64,000 nt of DNA, from the NCBI RefSeq assembly GCF_002285635.2, contig NZ_CP023049.2, positions 930,001 to 994,000 of the forward strand, read 5' to 3'. The notes beneath the pieces are model-generated. The model was not told where the DNA came from. It was given only the letters and a program-made list of their open reading frames with translations, and searched no databases. A program made the translations under genes and the position numbers. The stretch comes from Chryseobacterium piperi. GTDB lineage: Bacteria; Bacteroidota; Bacteroidia; Flavobacteriales; Weeksellaceae. Of this stretch, positions 41,803-51,093 are shown one piece after another. The first letter of the stretch is position 1. Every line of letters begins with the position of its first letter.

Positions 41803-43171
41803 TTTCTTCTAGCCGGATAATTTTTGTTTTCGGAACCAGTAATTTCATAATGGTCCAGGCGATAATGTAAGCAACGGCACAAGCTGAAAAGACCAGAGTA
41901 TATCCAAAATTAGCATCTCCAATCAGTTTATAATAATCAAAGATTTTGCCCACGAAGAAAGAAACGAGTGCTCCACCCATTGCTCCTGCCATTCCCCCAA
42001 TTCCCGTGACACTGGCCGTGGCTGCTTTGGGAAACATATCTGAAACGGTAGTATATACATTGGCAGACCAGGCTTGATGTGCTGAAGCTGCCAACCCAAT
42101 TAAAATTACCGGAAACCAATACGAAATTCCGGATAAAGGCTGAACTAAAAAAAGAACGATCAACGGGATTAATGAAATATAGAACATGGCGCGCATGCGT
42201 CCCTCATACGGAGAAAGTCCTTTATTAATAAAATGTATGGGAAGCCATCCTCCGCAAATGCTTCCAACCATAGTCATGGTATATAATACGCTTAGAGGAA
42301 GCATCATCTCTGCTGAGGAAAGATTAAACTGCTTGTGAAGGTAAGACGGTAACCAAAATAAGAAAAACCACCATACTCCATCGGTTAAAAATTTCGCCAG
42401 TGAATAAGACCAGGTTTGATTAAATGTCAGGAGTTTTAGCCATGAAATCTTATACTTTTTTGTCTCTTCAATGGGGAGGTCAGAAGCTGAATCTGCCAGA
42501 ATGTACTTGAGTTCTTCTGATGATAATCTTTTTTGCTTTTCCGGTGTATCATAAAAAATAAGCCATAAGATTAACCAGAAAAATCCCAGAGAGCCAATGA
42601 TGATAAAAGCACTTTGCCAACCATAATAATGGGCTAGTAAAGGAACCGTAAGTGGTGCAAGAATAGCCCCGATATTGGAACCCGAATTAAATATTCCGGT
42701 AGCCAAAGCACGTTCTTTTTTTGGAAAATATTCTGCCGTTGCTTTAATAGCTGCAGGGAAATTAGCAGATTCTCCCATACCAAGAACTAAACGTGCTATA
42801 ATAAAGCCTGTCACAGAAATAGAAAGTCCGCCCAGTCCGATGAATCCTAATATTTGTACTGCAACTTCTCCCATTGGGATGGCGAATGCATGAATAATAG
42901 CACCGACAGACCAGATAATCAAAGCAATAGCATACCCCTTTTTTGTTCCTAATTTATCGACAAATCTTCCTGCCAATAGCATGAAAAAAGCATAAGACAG
43001 CTGAAAAATAGCGGTAATGGTTCCATAATCAGAATTGGACCAATTAAATTTTTCTTCCAGAATAGGATGAAGCAAACTTAAAACCTGCCGGTCAAGATAG
43101 TTGATCGTTGTTCCGAAAAAAAGTAATGCACAAATCACCCATCTGTAGTTCCCTATCCTATTGTTTTCCAT
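41789..43171 (-). CDS. exuT: MFS hexuronate transporter (ExuT-like, anion:cation symporter family)
   Basis: A 460-residue, 12-helix MFS protein. The N-terminal NYRWVICALLFFGTTINYLDRQVLSLL is the signature of ACS-family ExuT/GudP carriers, and GRFVDKLGTKKGYAIAL is motif A. These bring galacturonate or glucuronate in with protons. It is the last gene of the uronate operon, 5 bp after uxaC, so its job in glucuronate uptake from the periplasm is well supported by context. Its end overlaps the lacI gene by 14 bp. Confidence 0.88.
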   Translation of the reverse strand: MENNRIGNYRWVICALLFFGTTINYLDRQVLSLLHPILEEKFNWSNSDYGTITAIFQLSYAFFMLLAGRFVDKLGTKKGYAIALIIWSVGAIIHAFAIPMGEVAVQILGFIGLGGLSISVTGFIIARLVLGMGESANFPAAIKATAEYFPKKERALATGIFNSGSNIGAILAPLTVPLLAHYYGWQSAFIIIGSLGFFWLILWLIFYDTPEKQKRLSSEELKYILADSASDLPIEETKKYKISWLKLLTFNQTWSYSLAKFLTDGVWWFFLFWLPSYLHKQFNLSSAEMMLPLSVLYTMTMVGSICGGWLPIHFINKGLSPYEGRMRAMFYISLIPLIVLFLVQPLSGISYWFPVILIGLAASAHQAWSANVYTTVSDMFPKAATASVTGIGGMAGAMGGALVSFFVGKIFDYYKLIGDANFGYTLVFSACAVAYIIAWTIMKLLVPKTKIIRLEEITSP

Positions 43172-43176
43172 GGTTT

Positions 43177-44583
43177 TTACAGATTAAAATAATGTTTAGC
43201 ATTTCGATAGCAAATGTCTTCGATGATAGATCCGATAAAAGGAACATCATATGGGATATATCCTTTTTTAATATCATTCGCCAGGAGATTACAAAGAAGT
43301 CTGCGGAAATACTCATGTCGGGAATAGGAAACAAATGACCTTGAATCGGTAAGCATTCCTATGAAAGTACTGAGCAAACCTACATTCGAAAGTTCATTCA
43401 GTTGTTGCATCATTCCATCGAGATGGTCCGAAAACCACCATGCAGATCCAAACTGTATTTTTCCTTTAATGCTGTTCCCTTGAAAATTACCTGTCATTGC
43501 TGCAAACAAAGCATTATCAGACGGATTAAGATTGTAAATAATGGTTTTAGCCAGTCTTTCCTGAATATCCATATGGCTTAGAAAAAAGGAAAGCTGCTGA
43601 GCCTGAGCATAGTCTCCAATGGAGTCATACCCTTTATCAGTGCCCAAAACCTTAGCCTTATAAATATTTCCGTTACGAAGGGCACCAAGATGGAATTGCT
43701 GTACCCATCCTTTGTCATGATATAACTTACATAGTTCTGTGAGAACATAGAATGTGAAACTTGTATGAATTTTTTTGGCTTGAGTATCATCACCCTGCAA
43801 TACCTCTTGAAAAACCTGATCGACCTCTTCTATTGTAAAATGATGGGGCACTGGCATAGAAGGAAAGCTATGGTCGGATGAAACACAACCTGCCAGATGA
43901 AAATAATCAATTCTTTTTTCAAGTGCGGCTATTAATGATTCAAAATTATGAATGCTTACTTTGCTAACCAATTCCAATTGCTTAATATAGCTTCTGTAAC
44001 GATCTCCAAAGTCGATCGCAAAAACTTTATCCGGGCGGAAAGAAGGAAGTACATTAACGCTGTATCCTTCTTCTTTTAGTTTTTGGTGATCTTCTAGCGA
44101 GTCGATAGGATCATCAGTCGTTCCCTGCATTTTCACATTAAAATGCTGTACAATAGCTCTTGGCTTAAATGTTTCGCCCTGTAATTGTTCTAATGTCTGA
44201 TCATAGATTCGATCTGCAGTATCCGGATTGAGTAATTCTTTGATTCCAAAAGGATTTTTAAGCTCCATATGAGTCCAGTGAAACAAAGGGTTTCTTACGG
44301 TATACGGAACAACTTCTGCCCACTTTCTAAACTTTTCTCTGGGACTGGCTTCCCCGGTAATGAAATGTTCTTCAACACCAAAAGCCCTCATAGCCCGCCA
44401 TTTATAATGATCTCCCCGAAGCCAGAGCTCAGTTATGTTTTCAAATGGTTGATTTTCAGCTAAAATATGAGGCGATAAATGAGAATGATAATCGATAATA
44501 GGTTGCGGAGCAGCAAAATTAAAATAGAGTGTTTCCGCTAAATATGATTCTAAAATAAAATTATTTTGTAAGAAGTATTCCAT
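43177..44583 (-). CDS. uxaC: glucuronate/galacturonate isomerase
   Basis: A 468-residue isomerase of the amidohydrolase superfamily that converts D-glucuronate to D-fructuronate, or galacturonate to tagaturonate. The N-terminal metal motif DYHSHLSP (His33, His35) and the C-terminal SWWFSDHLDGMMQQLNELSN and GMLTDSRSFVSYSRHEYFRR segments are hallmarks of UxaC. The length is exactly typical (~470). It lies 14 bp after uxuA and 5 bp before the transporter, consistent with a glucuronate role since mannonate dehydratase is the next enzyme. Confidence 0.96.
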   Translation of the reverse strand: MEYFLQNNFILESYLAETLYFNFAAPQPIIDYHSHLSPHILAENQPFENITELWLRGDHYKWRAMRAFGVEEHFITGEASPREKFRKWAEVVPYTVRNPLFHWTHMELKNPFGIKELLNPDTADRIYDQTLEQLQGETFKPRAIVQHFNVKMQGTTDDPIDSLEDHQKLKEEGYSVNVLPSFRPDKVFAIDFGDRYRSYIKQLELVSKVSIHNFESLIAALEKRIDYFHLAGCVSSDHSFPSMPVPHHFTIEEVDQVFQEVLQGDDTQAKKIHTSFTFYVLTELCKLYHDKGWVQQFHLGALRNGNIYKAKVLGTDKGYDSIGDYAQAQQLSFFLSHMDIQERLAKTIIYNLNPSDNALFAAMTGNFQGNSIKGKIQFGSAWWFSDHLDGMMQQLNELSNVGLLSTFIGMLTDSRSFVSYSRHEYFRRLLCNLLANDIKKGYIPYDVPFIGSIIEDICYRNAKHYFNL

Positions 44584-44597
44584 ATAAATAATGTTGA

Positions 44598-45767
44598 TTA
44601 TAGGCCTAAAATACCAAGTTCGAGTCCGCGTAATTCTGCCAATCCACGCAATCTGCCAATCGCGGAATAGCCGGGATTGGTTGTTTTATTCATATCGTCC
44701 ATCATTTGATGTCCGTGATCAGGTCTGAATGGGATCGGGGTATTTCTTTTTTGATTTTCAATAGTAATCGCCTTCATAATCCTGTACATATTTACATCAC
44801 CATCCAAATGATCTGCTTCGTAAAAACTTCCGATATCATCCTTTTTGACATTACGGAGATGTATAAAATTCACTCGGTTTTTGACCAGATCAAAAAGCTC
44901 GAGAATATTGTTTTGTGGGCTTGCAGCCAATGATCCGGTACAGAAGCAGATGCCATTAAACTCTTCTTTTACAGCATCTAACAGATATTCAAAATCTTTT
45001 TTATGACTCAAGATTCTTGGCAAACCCAGAATGGAGTAAGGCGGATCATCAGGATGAATGGTCATTTTTATTCCCTCAGCTATACAAACAGGAGCAATGA
45101 ATTCCAGGAAATATTTTAAATTGGATCGTAATCCTTCCGTTCCGATATTTCTGTACACCGCTATATTTTGTTTAAGATGGTCCAGGGTGATATTATGTTC
45201 TCCCGGAATTCCCATTAAAATAGTATCAGAAAGAAGTTGAGTTTGTTCGGCGGTAATGCTCTTCTTTTTATCCTCTACTGCTCTTAAGATCGTATCTGAA
45301 TAATCGCTGCTGGCGCTCTCCCTTTGCAATATGTAAATATCAAAATAGGCAAGATCGATCCAATTGAAGTATAAGGCCTTCGATCCATCTTTCATCTCCA
45401 AATCCAATTGTGTTCTTGTCCAATCCAAAACCGGCATAAAATTATAGCAAACAGTTTTGATACCGCAAGCACTTAAGTTGATTAGTGTTTCACAATAGTT
45501 TTTCAGATATTGTTCTGAATCTGCTGAACGGGTTTTTATGGCTTCATGGACAGGTACGCTTTCAACAACAGACCAGCTTAGCCCAGCGGATGCTATCATT
45601 TTTTTTCTTAGAATGATTTCCTCTTGGGTCCATACTTCACCATGGGGAATATGATGTAATGCCGTTACAATTCCTGTTGCACCGGTTTGCTTTACATCTT
45701 CTAAGGATACCGGATCTTGTGGACCGTACCACCTCCAGGTTTGTTCCAGTTTATTCATAGTTTTCAT
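44598..45767 (-). CDS. uxuA: mannonate dehydratase
   Basis: A 389-residue enzyme that dehydrates D-mannonate to 2-keto-3-deoxygluconate. Recognised by WRWYGPQDPVSLEDVKQTGA and GIVTALHHIPHGEVWT at the N-terminus, MTIHPDDPP in the metal site, FCTGSLAASPQNN and the C-terminal FRPDHGHQMMDD. The length is typical. It sits between the SDR reductase (6 bp upstream) and uxaC, giving a compact pathway operon. Confidence 0.97.
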   Translation of the reverse strand: MKTMNKLEQTWRWYGPQDPVSLEDVKQTGATGIVTALHHIPHGEVWTQEEIILRKKMIASAGLSWSVVESVPVHEAIKTRSADSEQYLKNYCETLINLSACGIKTVCYNFMPVLDWTRTQLDLEMKDGSKALYFNWIDLAYFDIYILQRESASSDYSDTILRAVEDKKKSITAEQTQLLSDTILMGIPGEHNITLDHLKQNIAVYRNIGTEGLRSNLKYFLEFIAPVCIAEGIKMTIHPDDPPYSILGLPRILSHKKDFEYLLDAVKEEFNGICFCTGSLAASPQNNILELFDLVKNRVNFIHLRNVKKDDIGSFYEADHLDGDVNMYRIMKAITIENQKRNTPIPFRPDHGHQMMDDMNKTTNPGYSAIGRLRGLAELRGLELGILGL

Positions 45768-45773
45768 TGTATT

Positions 45774-46595
45774 TTAAATACCGCTCCAGGCACTGAATCC
45801 ACCATCCACAAATATGGTTTCTCCATTGACAAATGCTGATGCATTGCTTAGCAGATAAACCAGTGTTCCTTGTAGTTCTGTAGGATGTCCAAGCCTTGAG
45901 AAAGGCGTATGATCAATAAATTTTTGGGCTCTTAAAGTATAGTTTCCGCTATCATCCATAAGAAGGTTTTTGTTTTGTGCAGTTAGGAATACACCAGGAG
46001 CAATAGCGTTCATTCTTACATGATCTCCATAACGGAGTGATAACTCTGTTGCCATCCATTTCGTATACCCTTCAATACCATTTTTGGCAATAGTATATCC
46101 CAACACACGGGTCAAAGAACGGTCTGCAGCTAAAGAAGAAATGTTGACAATAGACCCCTTTCCTTGTTCTGCGATCACCTGACCCAAAATATGAGTGGGA
46201 ATCATAGTACCATAAAGATTGAGTTCAATTGCTTTTTTAATACTATTCATATCTAAAGAAAATAAATCTTGTTCAGGTCCTAATGTTGAACCTGTGATAT
46301 TTCCGCCTGCAGCATTAACCAATCCGTCTATTGTCCCGAATTTTGCTAAAATTTCCTCTTTGGCTCTTAGCATATCTTCTTCATTTAAAACATTTCCTAT
46401 GACGATCAACGCTTCAGAACCTAAATTTTCTGCTAATGCTTTACGTTCATTTGCTTTCTCTTCAGATTGCCCCATGATAACCACTTTGGCACCGGCTTCT
46501 GCTACTGCAGAAACAAAAGCTTCTCCCAAAATTCCTGTGGCTCCTGTGATCACGATAACCTGATCTTTTAATGAAAATTCATTTAATATTCCCAT
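45774..46595 (-). CDS. SDR-family oxidoreductase, probable D-fructuronate reductase (non-UxuB type)
   Basis: A 273-residue classical short-chain dehydrogenase. The cofactor motif is TGATGILGEAFV, then NAAGGN, the catalytic SSLAA...YTIAKNG (Tyr-x3-Lys) and NAIAPGVF; it ends with the usual FVDGGFSAWSGI. No UxuB (polyol dehydrogenase family) is present, so this enzyme most likely reduces fructuronate to mannonate. The position as first gene before uxuA and uxaC supports that. KduD-like activity on 2,5-diketo-3-deoxygluconate is the alternative and would fit the unsaturated uronate released by GH88. Confidence 0.9.
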   Translation of the reverse strand: MGILNEFSLKDQVIVITGATGILGEAFVSAVAEAGAKVVIMGQSEEKANERKALAENLGSEALIVIGNVLNEEDMLRAKEEILAKFGTIDGLVNAAGGNITGSTLGPEQDLFSLDMNSIKKAIELNLYGTMIPTHILGQVIAEQGKGSIVNISSLAADRSLTRVLGYTIAKNGIEGYTKWMATELSLRYGDHVRMNAIAPGVFLTAQNKNLLMDDSGNYTLRAQKFIDHTPFSRLGHPTELQGTLVYLLSNASAFVNGETIFVDGGFSAWSGI

Positions 46596-46756
46596 CGGCT
46601 AATGTATTATGTACAAGTTGTAATATTAAATACAAATTTTTATTTCAGTCGTATTTTTTTTAATTACCTACTAAAACGTATTCGTAACTTTTTGTTCATA
46701 TATTTTTAATTAGCGTTAGAGATCTCTATTTTTAATTCATAAATATTTGAATTTTT
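46596..46756. promoter_or_regulatory. divergent control region between uronate operon and kdgK
   Basis: A 161-bp gap between two outward-facing catabolic units. It holds a perfect 12-bp palindrome TAGAGATCTCTA (46717-46728) and a CGTAACTT word (46684-46691), which also occurs, reversed, just upstream of the GH20 gene (~40513). Either could be a LacI-type operator; neither is strong enough to call alone. Confidence 0.35.
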
Positions 46757-47740
46757 ATGCACAGAGTACTTTCATTTGGAGAACTACTTTTAAGATTTGA
46801 AACCTATACCAACCCGAAAGAATTTGAAGGTCCTACTGATTTATTTAAGATGTATCCGGGAGGATCAGAAGCCAATGTTGCTGTTACATTAGCTGCTTTG
46901 AACATTCCGGTTTCTTATTTTACAGTAGTTCCTGATCATGGAATGGCGAAGGATGTTTTGGAGGAATTAAAAAACAGAGGAATTGATACTTCCAGAGTTT
47001 TGTTAGAAGGAGATCGGATCGGTTTATATTTCCTACAAGGAAGCAATGGTCTGACGACGGGCAACGTAGTTTATGACCGGAAGTTTTCTTCATTTTATAA
47101 TATGGATGAGAGTTCCATAGATTGGGATCAATTGTTTGAAGGACATACCTGGTTTCATTGGACCGCCATAACACCTGCTCTATCGGAAAGATGGATGTGC
47201 CTGATGAAAAAAGTTCTAGAAGAAGCTCGAAAAAGAAGCTTGTTTATTTCAGTGGACCTTAATTACCGCAGCAGATTATGGGATTTTGGAATAGCGCCGC
47301 GGCAGGTAATGCCCGAATTGGTGTCATTTTGTGATTTGATCATGGGAAACATTTGGGCATCTCATATAATGTTGGGAACTCCTATACAAGAAGACTTTAA
47401 CAGGAATACTTCTAAGCAAGAGTATCATACTTTCGCTGAAAAAATAAGCCAGGAACTCTTTCATCAATTTCCACAATGCAATCATATCGCCCATACGTTT
47501 AGATTTATGGACGATCCAAAGCATAATTTGCTTTATGGAACCTATCATACGCGCGACGGAAGCTGGATTTCCGGGACGCATGAAACAAAGGAACTAATAG
47601 ACCGGATTGGAAGTGGAGACGCCTTTATGGGTGGATTGATTGCCGGCCTTTGTAAAGGCTATGGCTCCCAGGAAATAATAGAGTCTGCTACGGCTTCAGG
47701 ATTCCGTAAATTATTTGTTGCCGGTGATTTTCATGAGTAA
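46757..47740 (+). CDS. kdgK: 2-keto-3-deoxygluconate kinase (PfkB family)
   Basis: A 327-residue sugar kinase that phosphorylates KDG to KDPG. The PfkB N-terminal motif is FKMYPGGSEANVAVTLAAL (~36) and the C-terminal signature DRIGSGDAFMGGLIAGL holds catalytic Asp288. The opening HRVLSFGELLLRFE is typical of KdgK. Between uxuA and eda in the pathway and divergent from uxuA's operon, the assignment as KDG kinase is firm. Other PfkB sugars are less likely. Confidence 0.93.
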   Translation: MHRVLSFGELLLRFETYTNPKEFEGPTDLFKMYPGGSEANVAVTLAALNIPVSYFTVVPDHGMAKDVLEELKNRGIDTSRVLLEGDRIGLYFLQGSNGLTTGNVVYDRKFSSFYNMDESSIDWDQLFEGHTWFHWTAITPALSERWMCLMKKVLEEARKRSLFISVDLNYRSRLWDFGIAPRQVMPELVSFCDLIMGNIWASHIMLGTPIQEDFNRNTSKQEYHTFAEKISQELFHQFPQCNHIAHTFRFMDDPKHNLLYGTYHTRDGSWISGTHETKELIDRIGSGDAFMGGLIAGLCKGYGSQEIIESATASGFRKLFVAGDFHE

Positions 47741-47775
47741 TCAATTCAGGCTAAAAAAATAAGATTAAAGGATTA

Positions 47776-47803
47776 GAAGTAGGAAGATGGATGTTGGAAG
47801 TTA
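47776..47803 (+). repeat. degenerate 7-bp tandem repeat between kdgK and eda
   Basis: Four consecutive heptamers GAAGTAG, GAAGATG, GATGTTG, GAAGTTA. Same period as the other arrays in this window but without the conserved flanking blocks. Confidence 0.6.
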
Positions 47804-47953
47804 ATATTGGGCGGATAATTTTTTGTAGTTAGTGTAAAACTTGATTAAGCAGACTTTAAAAAATTAATAAAACCGAGTTATTATTGTTCTTTCAGACCTC
47901 GATAACCCTCCTCAATCCTGAACCAGATTAAATAATATTATAATAAATTAAAT

Positions 47954-48574
47954 ATGGATGCTATTATAAAAACCATCGAGACCTACCCTATTATTCCTAT
48001 ATACTACCATGATGATCCGGGAAAATGTATTGAAGCTCTGGAGAGATCCTATCTCGCCGGAATCCGGGTTTTTGAATTTGTCAACCGTGGAGAAAAATCC
48101 CAAGAAAACTTTAAGAAATTAATAGATTACCGCAATACCTACGCAAAGGAAATGATTCTTGGGATCGGTACTATTATGTCGAAGGTTCAGGCAGGAGCTT
48201 TCATTGGATTAGATGCAGATTTCCTGGTGAGTCCTGTCGTACTTCCAGAAATCGCGATGGTTGCCGAAGCCCATAATAAAATCTGGATTCCCGGAGCAAT
48301 GACACCAACCGAAATTGCCTTAGGCTCAAATCTTGGAGCAAAGATGATCAAAATATTTCCGGCCAGTGTAGTAGGAACCTCTTTTCTAAAAGGAATTAAA
48401 CCTTTATTTCCCCATTTGAAATTTATGGTTACCGGCGGAATAGCATCTGAAGCTGAAGTGATTAAAAATTGGTTGACTGCAGGAGCTTCGGCCGTAGGGT
48501 TAGGTGAAGCTTTATTGAAGCAATTACAAAATCCTGAAGAATTTCATAAGCTTATTAGTCAATTCATCCTATAA
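47954..48574 (+). CDS. eda: 2-keto-3-deoxy-6-phosphogluconate (KDPG) aldolase
   Basis: A 206-residue class I aldolase splitting KDPG into pyruvate and glyceraldehyde-3-phosphate. The Schiff-base lysine is Lys133 in GAKMIKIFPAS, flanked by the phosphate-binding KFMVTGGIASE. FEFVNRGEKS near 40 carries the catalytic glutamate, and IGTIMSKVQA matches the usual GTVL segment. This completes the glucuronate route: UxaC, SDR, UxuA, KdgK, Eda. The next gene, GH2, starts 56 bp downstream on the same strand. Confidence 0.95.
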   Translation: MDAIIKTIETYPIIPIYYHDDPGKCIEALERSYLAGIRVFEFVNRGEKSQENFKKLIDYRNTYAKEMILGIGTIMSKVQAGAFIGLDADFLVSPVVLPEIAMVAEAHNKIWIPGAMTPTEIALGSNLGAKMIKIFPASVVGTSFLKGIKPLFPHLKFMVTGGIASEAEVIKNWLTAGASAVGLGEALLKQLQNPEEFHKLISQFIL

Positions 48575-48630
48575 AATGATTAAGCTGATTAGGGTCTCTG
48601 ATTATAGTATAAAAAAACACAGAAAATTGT

Positions 48631-51084
48631 ATGAGAAAACTAATTTTAGCCTTTTTTATCGCATTCCTCTTTCATGATTTAGAAGGACAACAAATGTTGC
48701 GTTTAACTCAAAATTGGGAATACCTTAAAGGTGATTTGGGAGGAATTTATGAAGCTGTCAGACCTGTAAAGGCAGGAACTCCGGAAACCGTCCCTATATG
48801 GAAAAACGTAACTCTACCCCATTCTTTCAATGCAACAGATGCTGTAGATCCTGATGTCAATTATTATCAAGGACCAGGATGGTACCGGACGCAGCTTACG
48901 ATCGATAATCCATATAAAAACGGGCGAACTCTCCTTCACTTTGAAGGAGCCGGTCAAAAAACCCAGGTCTATATATATGATATGAAAGTAGCAGAGCATG
49001 TAGGAGGTTACGATGAATGGATCGCGGATATTACTGAAGCTGTAGAAGCTTTTCGTAAAAGCCCCGTATTCCAAAAGCAATTTAAAGGTAGAATTCCTGT
49101 AGAAATCCGTTGTGATAACTCCAGGGATTTGGAAATGATCCCTTCCAATCTTTCTGACTTTAATATCTATGGTGGTTTATACCGTTACCTGAACCTGGTG
49201 TATGTTCCTCAGGTTTCAGCAGAAAGAGTTTCCGCTCTAGCAAGTGTTGATGCCAAGGGAGCACAAGGAAAATTAAAGATTGGTACCAAACTATTGAACC
49301 CTGATGGAATAGATACTATTTTAGTTAAAATTGAAATTAAAGATGCACAAGGAAAGCTTATTAACAGCTGGAATAAAGAGGTAAAAGCATTTTATGGGAA
49401 CAAAGACCTCTGGGAAACGACGATAAAGAATCCTAAATTGTGGTCCCCGGAAAATCCTAATCTCTATACCATAGAAACCAAGATTACAGCTAAAGGTGAA
49501 ACGGCAATTCATCAAGAAAAAATAGGATTCAGAAACTTTGAATTCGTTAAAAAAGGGCCTTTTCTACTGAACGGCAAAAGACTACTACTAAGGGGTACCC
49601 ACCGCCATGAAGACCATGCGGGGGTAGCAGCAGCAATGACAGAGGATCAGATTCGGGAGGAAATGATACTGATGAAAAATATGGGGGTTAACTTTATCCG
49701 CCTTGGTCATTATCAGCAATCCAGAATCATATTGGAACTTTGCGACAGCTTAGGAATTCTCGTTTGGGAAGAAATTCCATGGTGCAGAGGTGGCTTAGGT
49801 GGAGAATCCTATAAAAACCAGGCGAGAACTATGCTGACCAACATGATAGAACAACACGATAACCATCCCTCCATTATTATCTGGGGAATGGGAAATGAAA
49901 ACGACTGGCCGGGAGATTTCAATGAATTTAATCAGCATAAGATCAGAGAATTCATGAAAGAATTGAATGACCTTTCTCATCACCTGGATCCATCCAGAAA
50001 AACAGCGATCAGAAGGTGTGACTTCTGTAAAGATATTGTAGATATTTATTCTCCATCCATTTGGGCGGGATGGTATCGTGGGGTTTATACAGAATACAAA
50101 GAGGCTTCGAGGCAGGAGTTTGAAAAAGTAGATCGTTTCCTTCATGCAGAATGGGGCGGCGATAACCATGCAGGAAGACATTCTGAAAATCCAGACAATG
50201 CTTTAAGTAAGATAAAAATGGGTAAAGGAACAGATGAAAGAGCGGGTGACGCTTCTTTATTCGGTGGTAGTGCCAGAGTTTCCAAAGATGGAGATTGGAG
50301 TGAAAGTTATATGGTTAACCTGATCGATTGGCATTTAAAGGAGCAGGAAACGATGCCATGGTTAACCGGTGCTGCGTATTGGCCTTTTAAAGATTTCTCT
50401 ACGCCGGTACGTCCGGACAATCCTATTCCTTATGTGAATCAGAAGGGTGTGATTGAAAGAGATTTCACTAAGAAGGAAGCGTATTATGTATTTCAGTCTT
50501 ACTGGACCAAAGAACCGATGGTCCATATCTATGGACATTCATGGCCGGTAAGATGGGGTGACGTAGATGAACAGAAAATGATAAAAGTATACGCTAACCT
50601 TGATGAAGTTGAGCTCTTTCTGAATGGCAAAAGTCTGGGCAAAAAGAAACGTAATTCTCAAGATTTTCCTGCAGCAGGTTTAAGATGGATAGCCCCCTTC
50701 GTACAAGGTAACAATACCATCAAAGCAATAGGAAAGAAAGATGGTAAGTTATTGAGTGATGAGATTATCCAAGAATATCAGACTGCAAAGTGGGATCAGC
50801 CGGCTAAGATGATTTTAGAAAAAGTATCTGAAAAAGATGATATCACTCTGATCCGGGTAAGAATTCTAGATAAAAACAATATTTTGTGTCTGGATGCTAA
50901 AAATATAGTGACTTTCGGTTTGACTGGAGATGGTGAGCTTATCGATGATTTGGGAACTGCCCGTGGTTCGCGTAAAGTACAGGCAGGAAATGGAAGAGCA
51001 GAAATCAGCATTAAACTGAATAAAGGAAAAAGCGTAGCGAGTGTAAAAGCTGATGGCCTTGCTTCCGCATTTATTGAACTTTAA
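48631..51084 (+). CDS. exported GH2-family glycoside hydrolase (beta-galactosidase/beta-glucuronidase type)
   Basis: An 817-residue enzyme. The signal peptide (1-~19) ends near LEGQ. Domains in order are a jelly-roll sugar-binding domain (~30-200), an immunoglobulin-like domain (~205-310), a TIM barrel (~312-620), then DUF4982-like and C-terminal Ig-like domains. The catalytic acid/base is Glu423 in GMGNEND and the nucleophile Glu507 in HAEWGGDNH. The linkage cannot be fixed by eye: beta-galactosidase, beta-glucuronidase and beta-mannosidase all share the fold. In this uronate locus a beta-glucuronidase would explain the source of saturated glucuronate. It lies 9 bp upstream of GH95. Confidence 0.9.
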   Translation: MRKLILAFFIAFLFHDLEGQQMLRLTQNWEYLKGDLGGIYEAVRPVKAGTPETVPIWKNVTLPHSFNATDAVDPDVNYYQGPGWYRTQLTIDNPYKNGRTLLHFEGAGQKTQVYIYDMKVAEHVGGYDEWIADITEAVEAFRKSPVFQKQFKGRIPVEIRCDNSRDLEMIPSNLSDFNIYGGLYRYLNLVYVPQVSAERVSALASVDAKGAQGKLKIGTKLLNPDGIDTILVKIEIKDAQGKLINSWNKEVKAFYGNKDLWETTIKNPKLWSPENPNLYTIETKITAKGETAIHQEKIGFRNFEFVKKGPFLLNGKRLLLRGTHRHEDHAGVAAAMTEDQIREEMILMKNMGVNFIRLGHYQQSRIILELCDSLGILVWEEIPWCRGGLGGESYKNQARTMLTNMIEQHDNHPSIIIWGMGNENDWPGDFNEFNQHKIREFMKELNDLSHHLDPSRKTAIRRCDFCKDIVDIYSPSIWAGWYRGVYTEYKEASRQEFEKVDRFLHAEWGGDNHAGRHSENPDNALSKIKMGKGTDERAGDASLFGGSARVSKDGDWSESYMVNLIDWHLKEQETMPWLTGAAYWPFKDFSTPVRPDNPIPYVNQKGVIERDFTKKEAYYVFQSYWTKEPMVHIYGHSWPVRWGDVDEQKMIKVYANLDEVELFLNGKSLGKKKRNSQDFPAAGLRWIAPFVQGNNTIKAIGKKDGKLLSDEIIQEYQTAKWDQPAKMILEKVSEKDDITLIRVRILDKNNILCLDAKNIVTFGLTGDGELIDDLGTARGSRKVQAGNGRAEISIKLNKGKSVASVKADGLASAFIEL

Positions 51085-51093
51085 ATATGTAAA

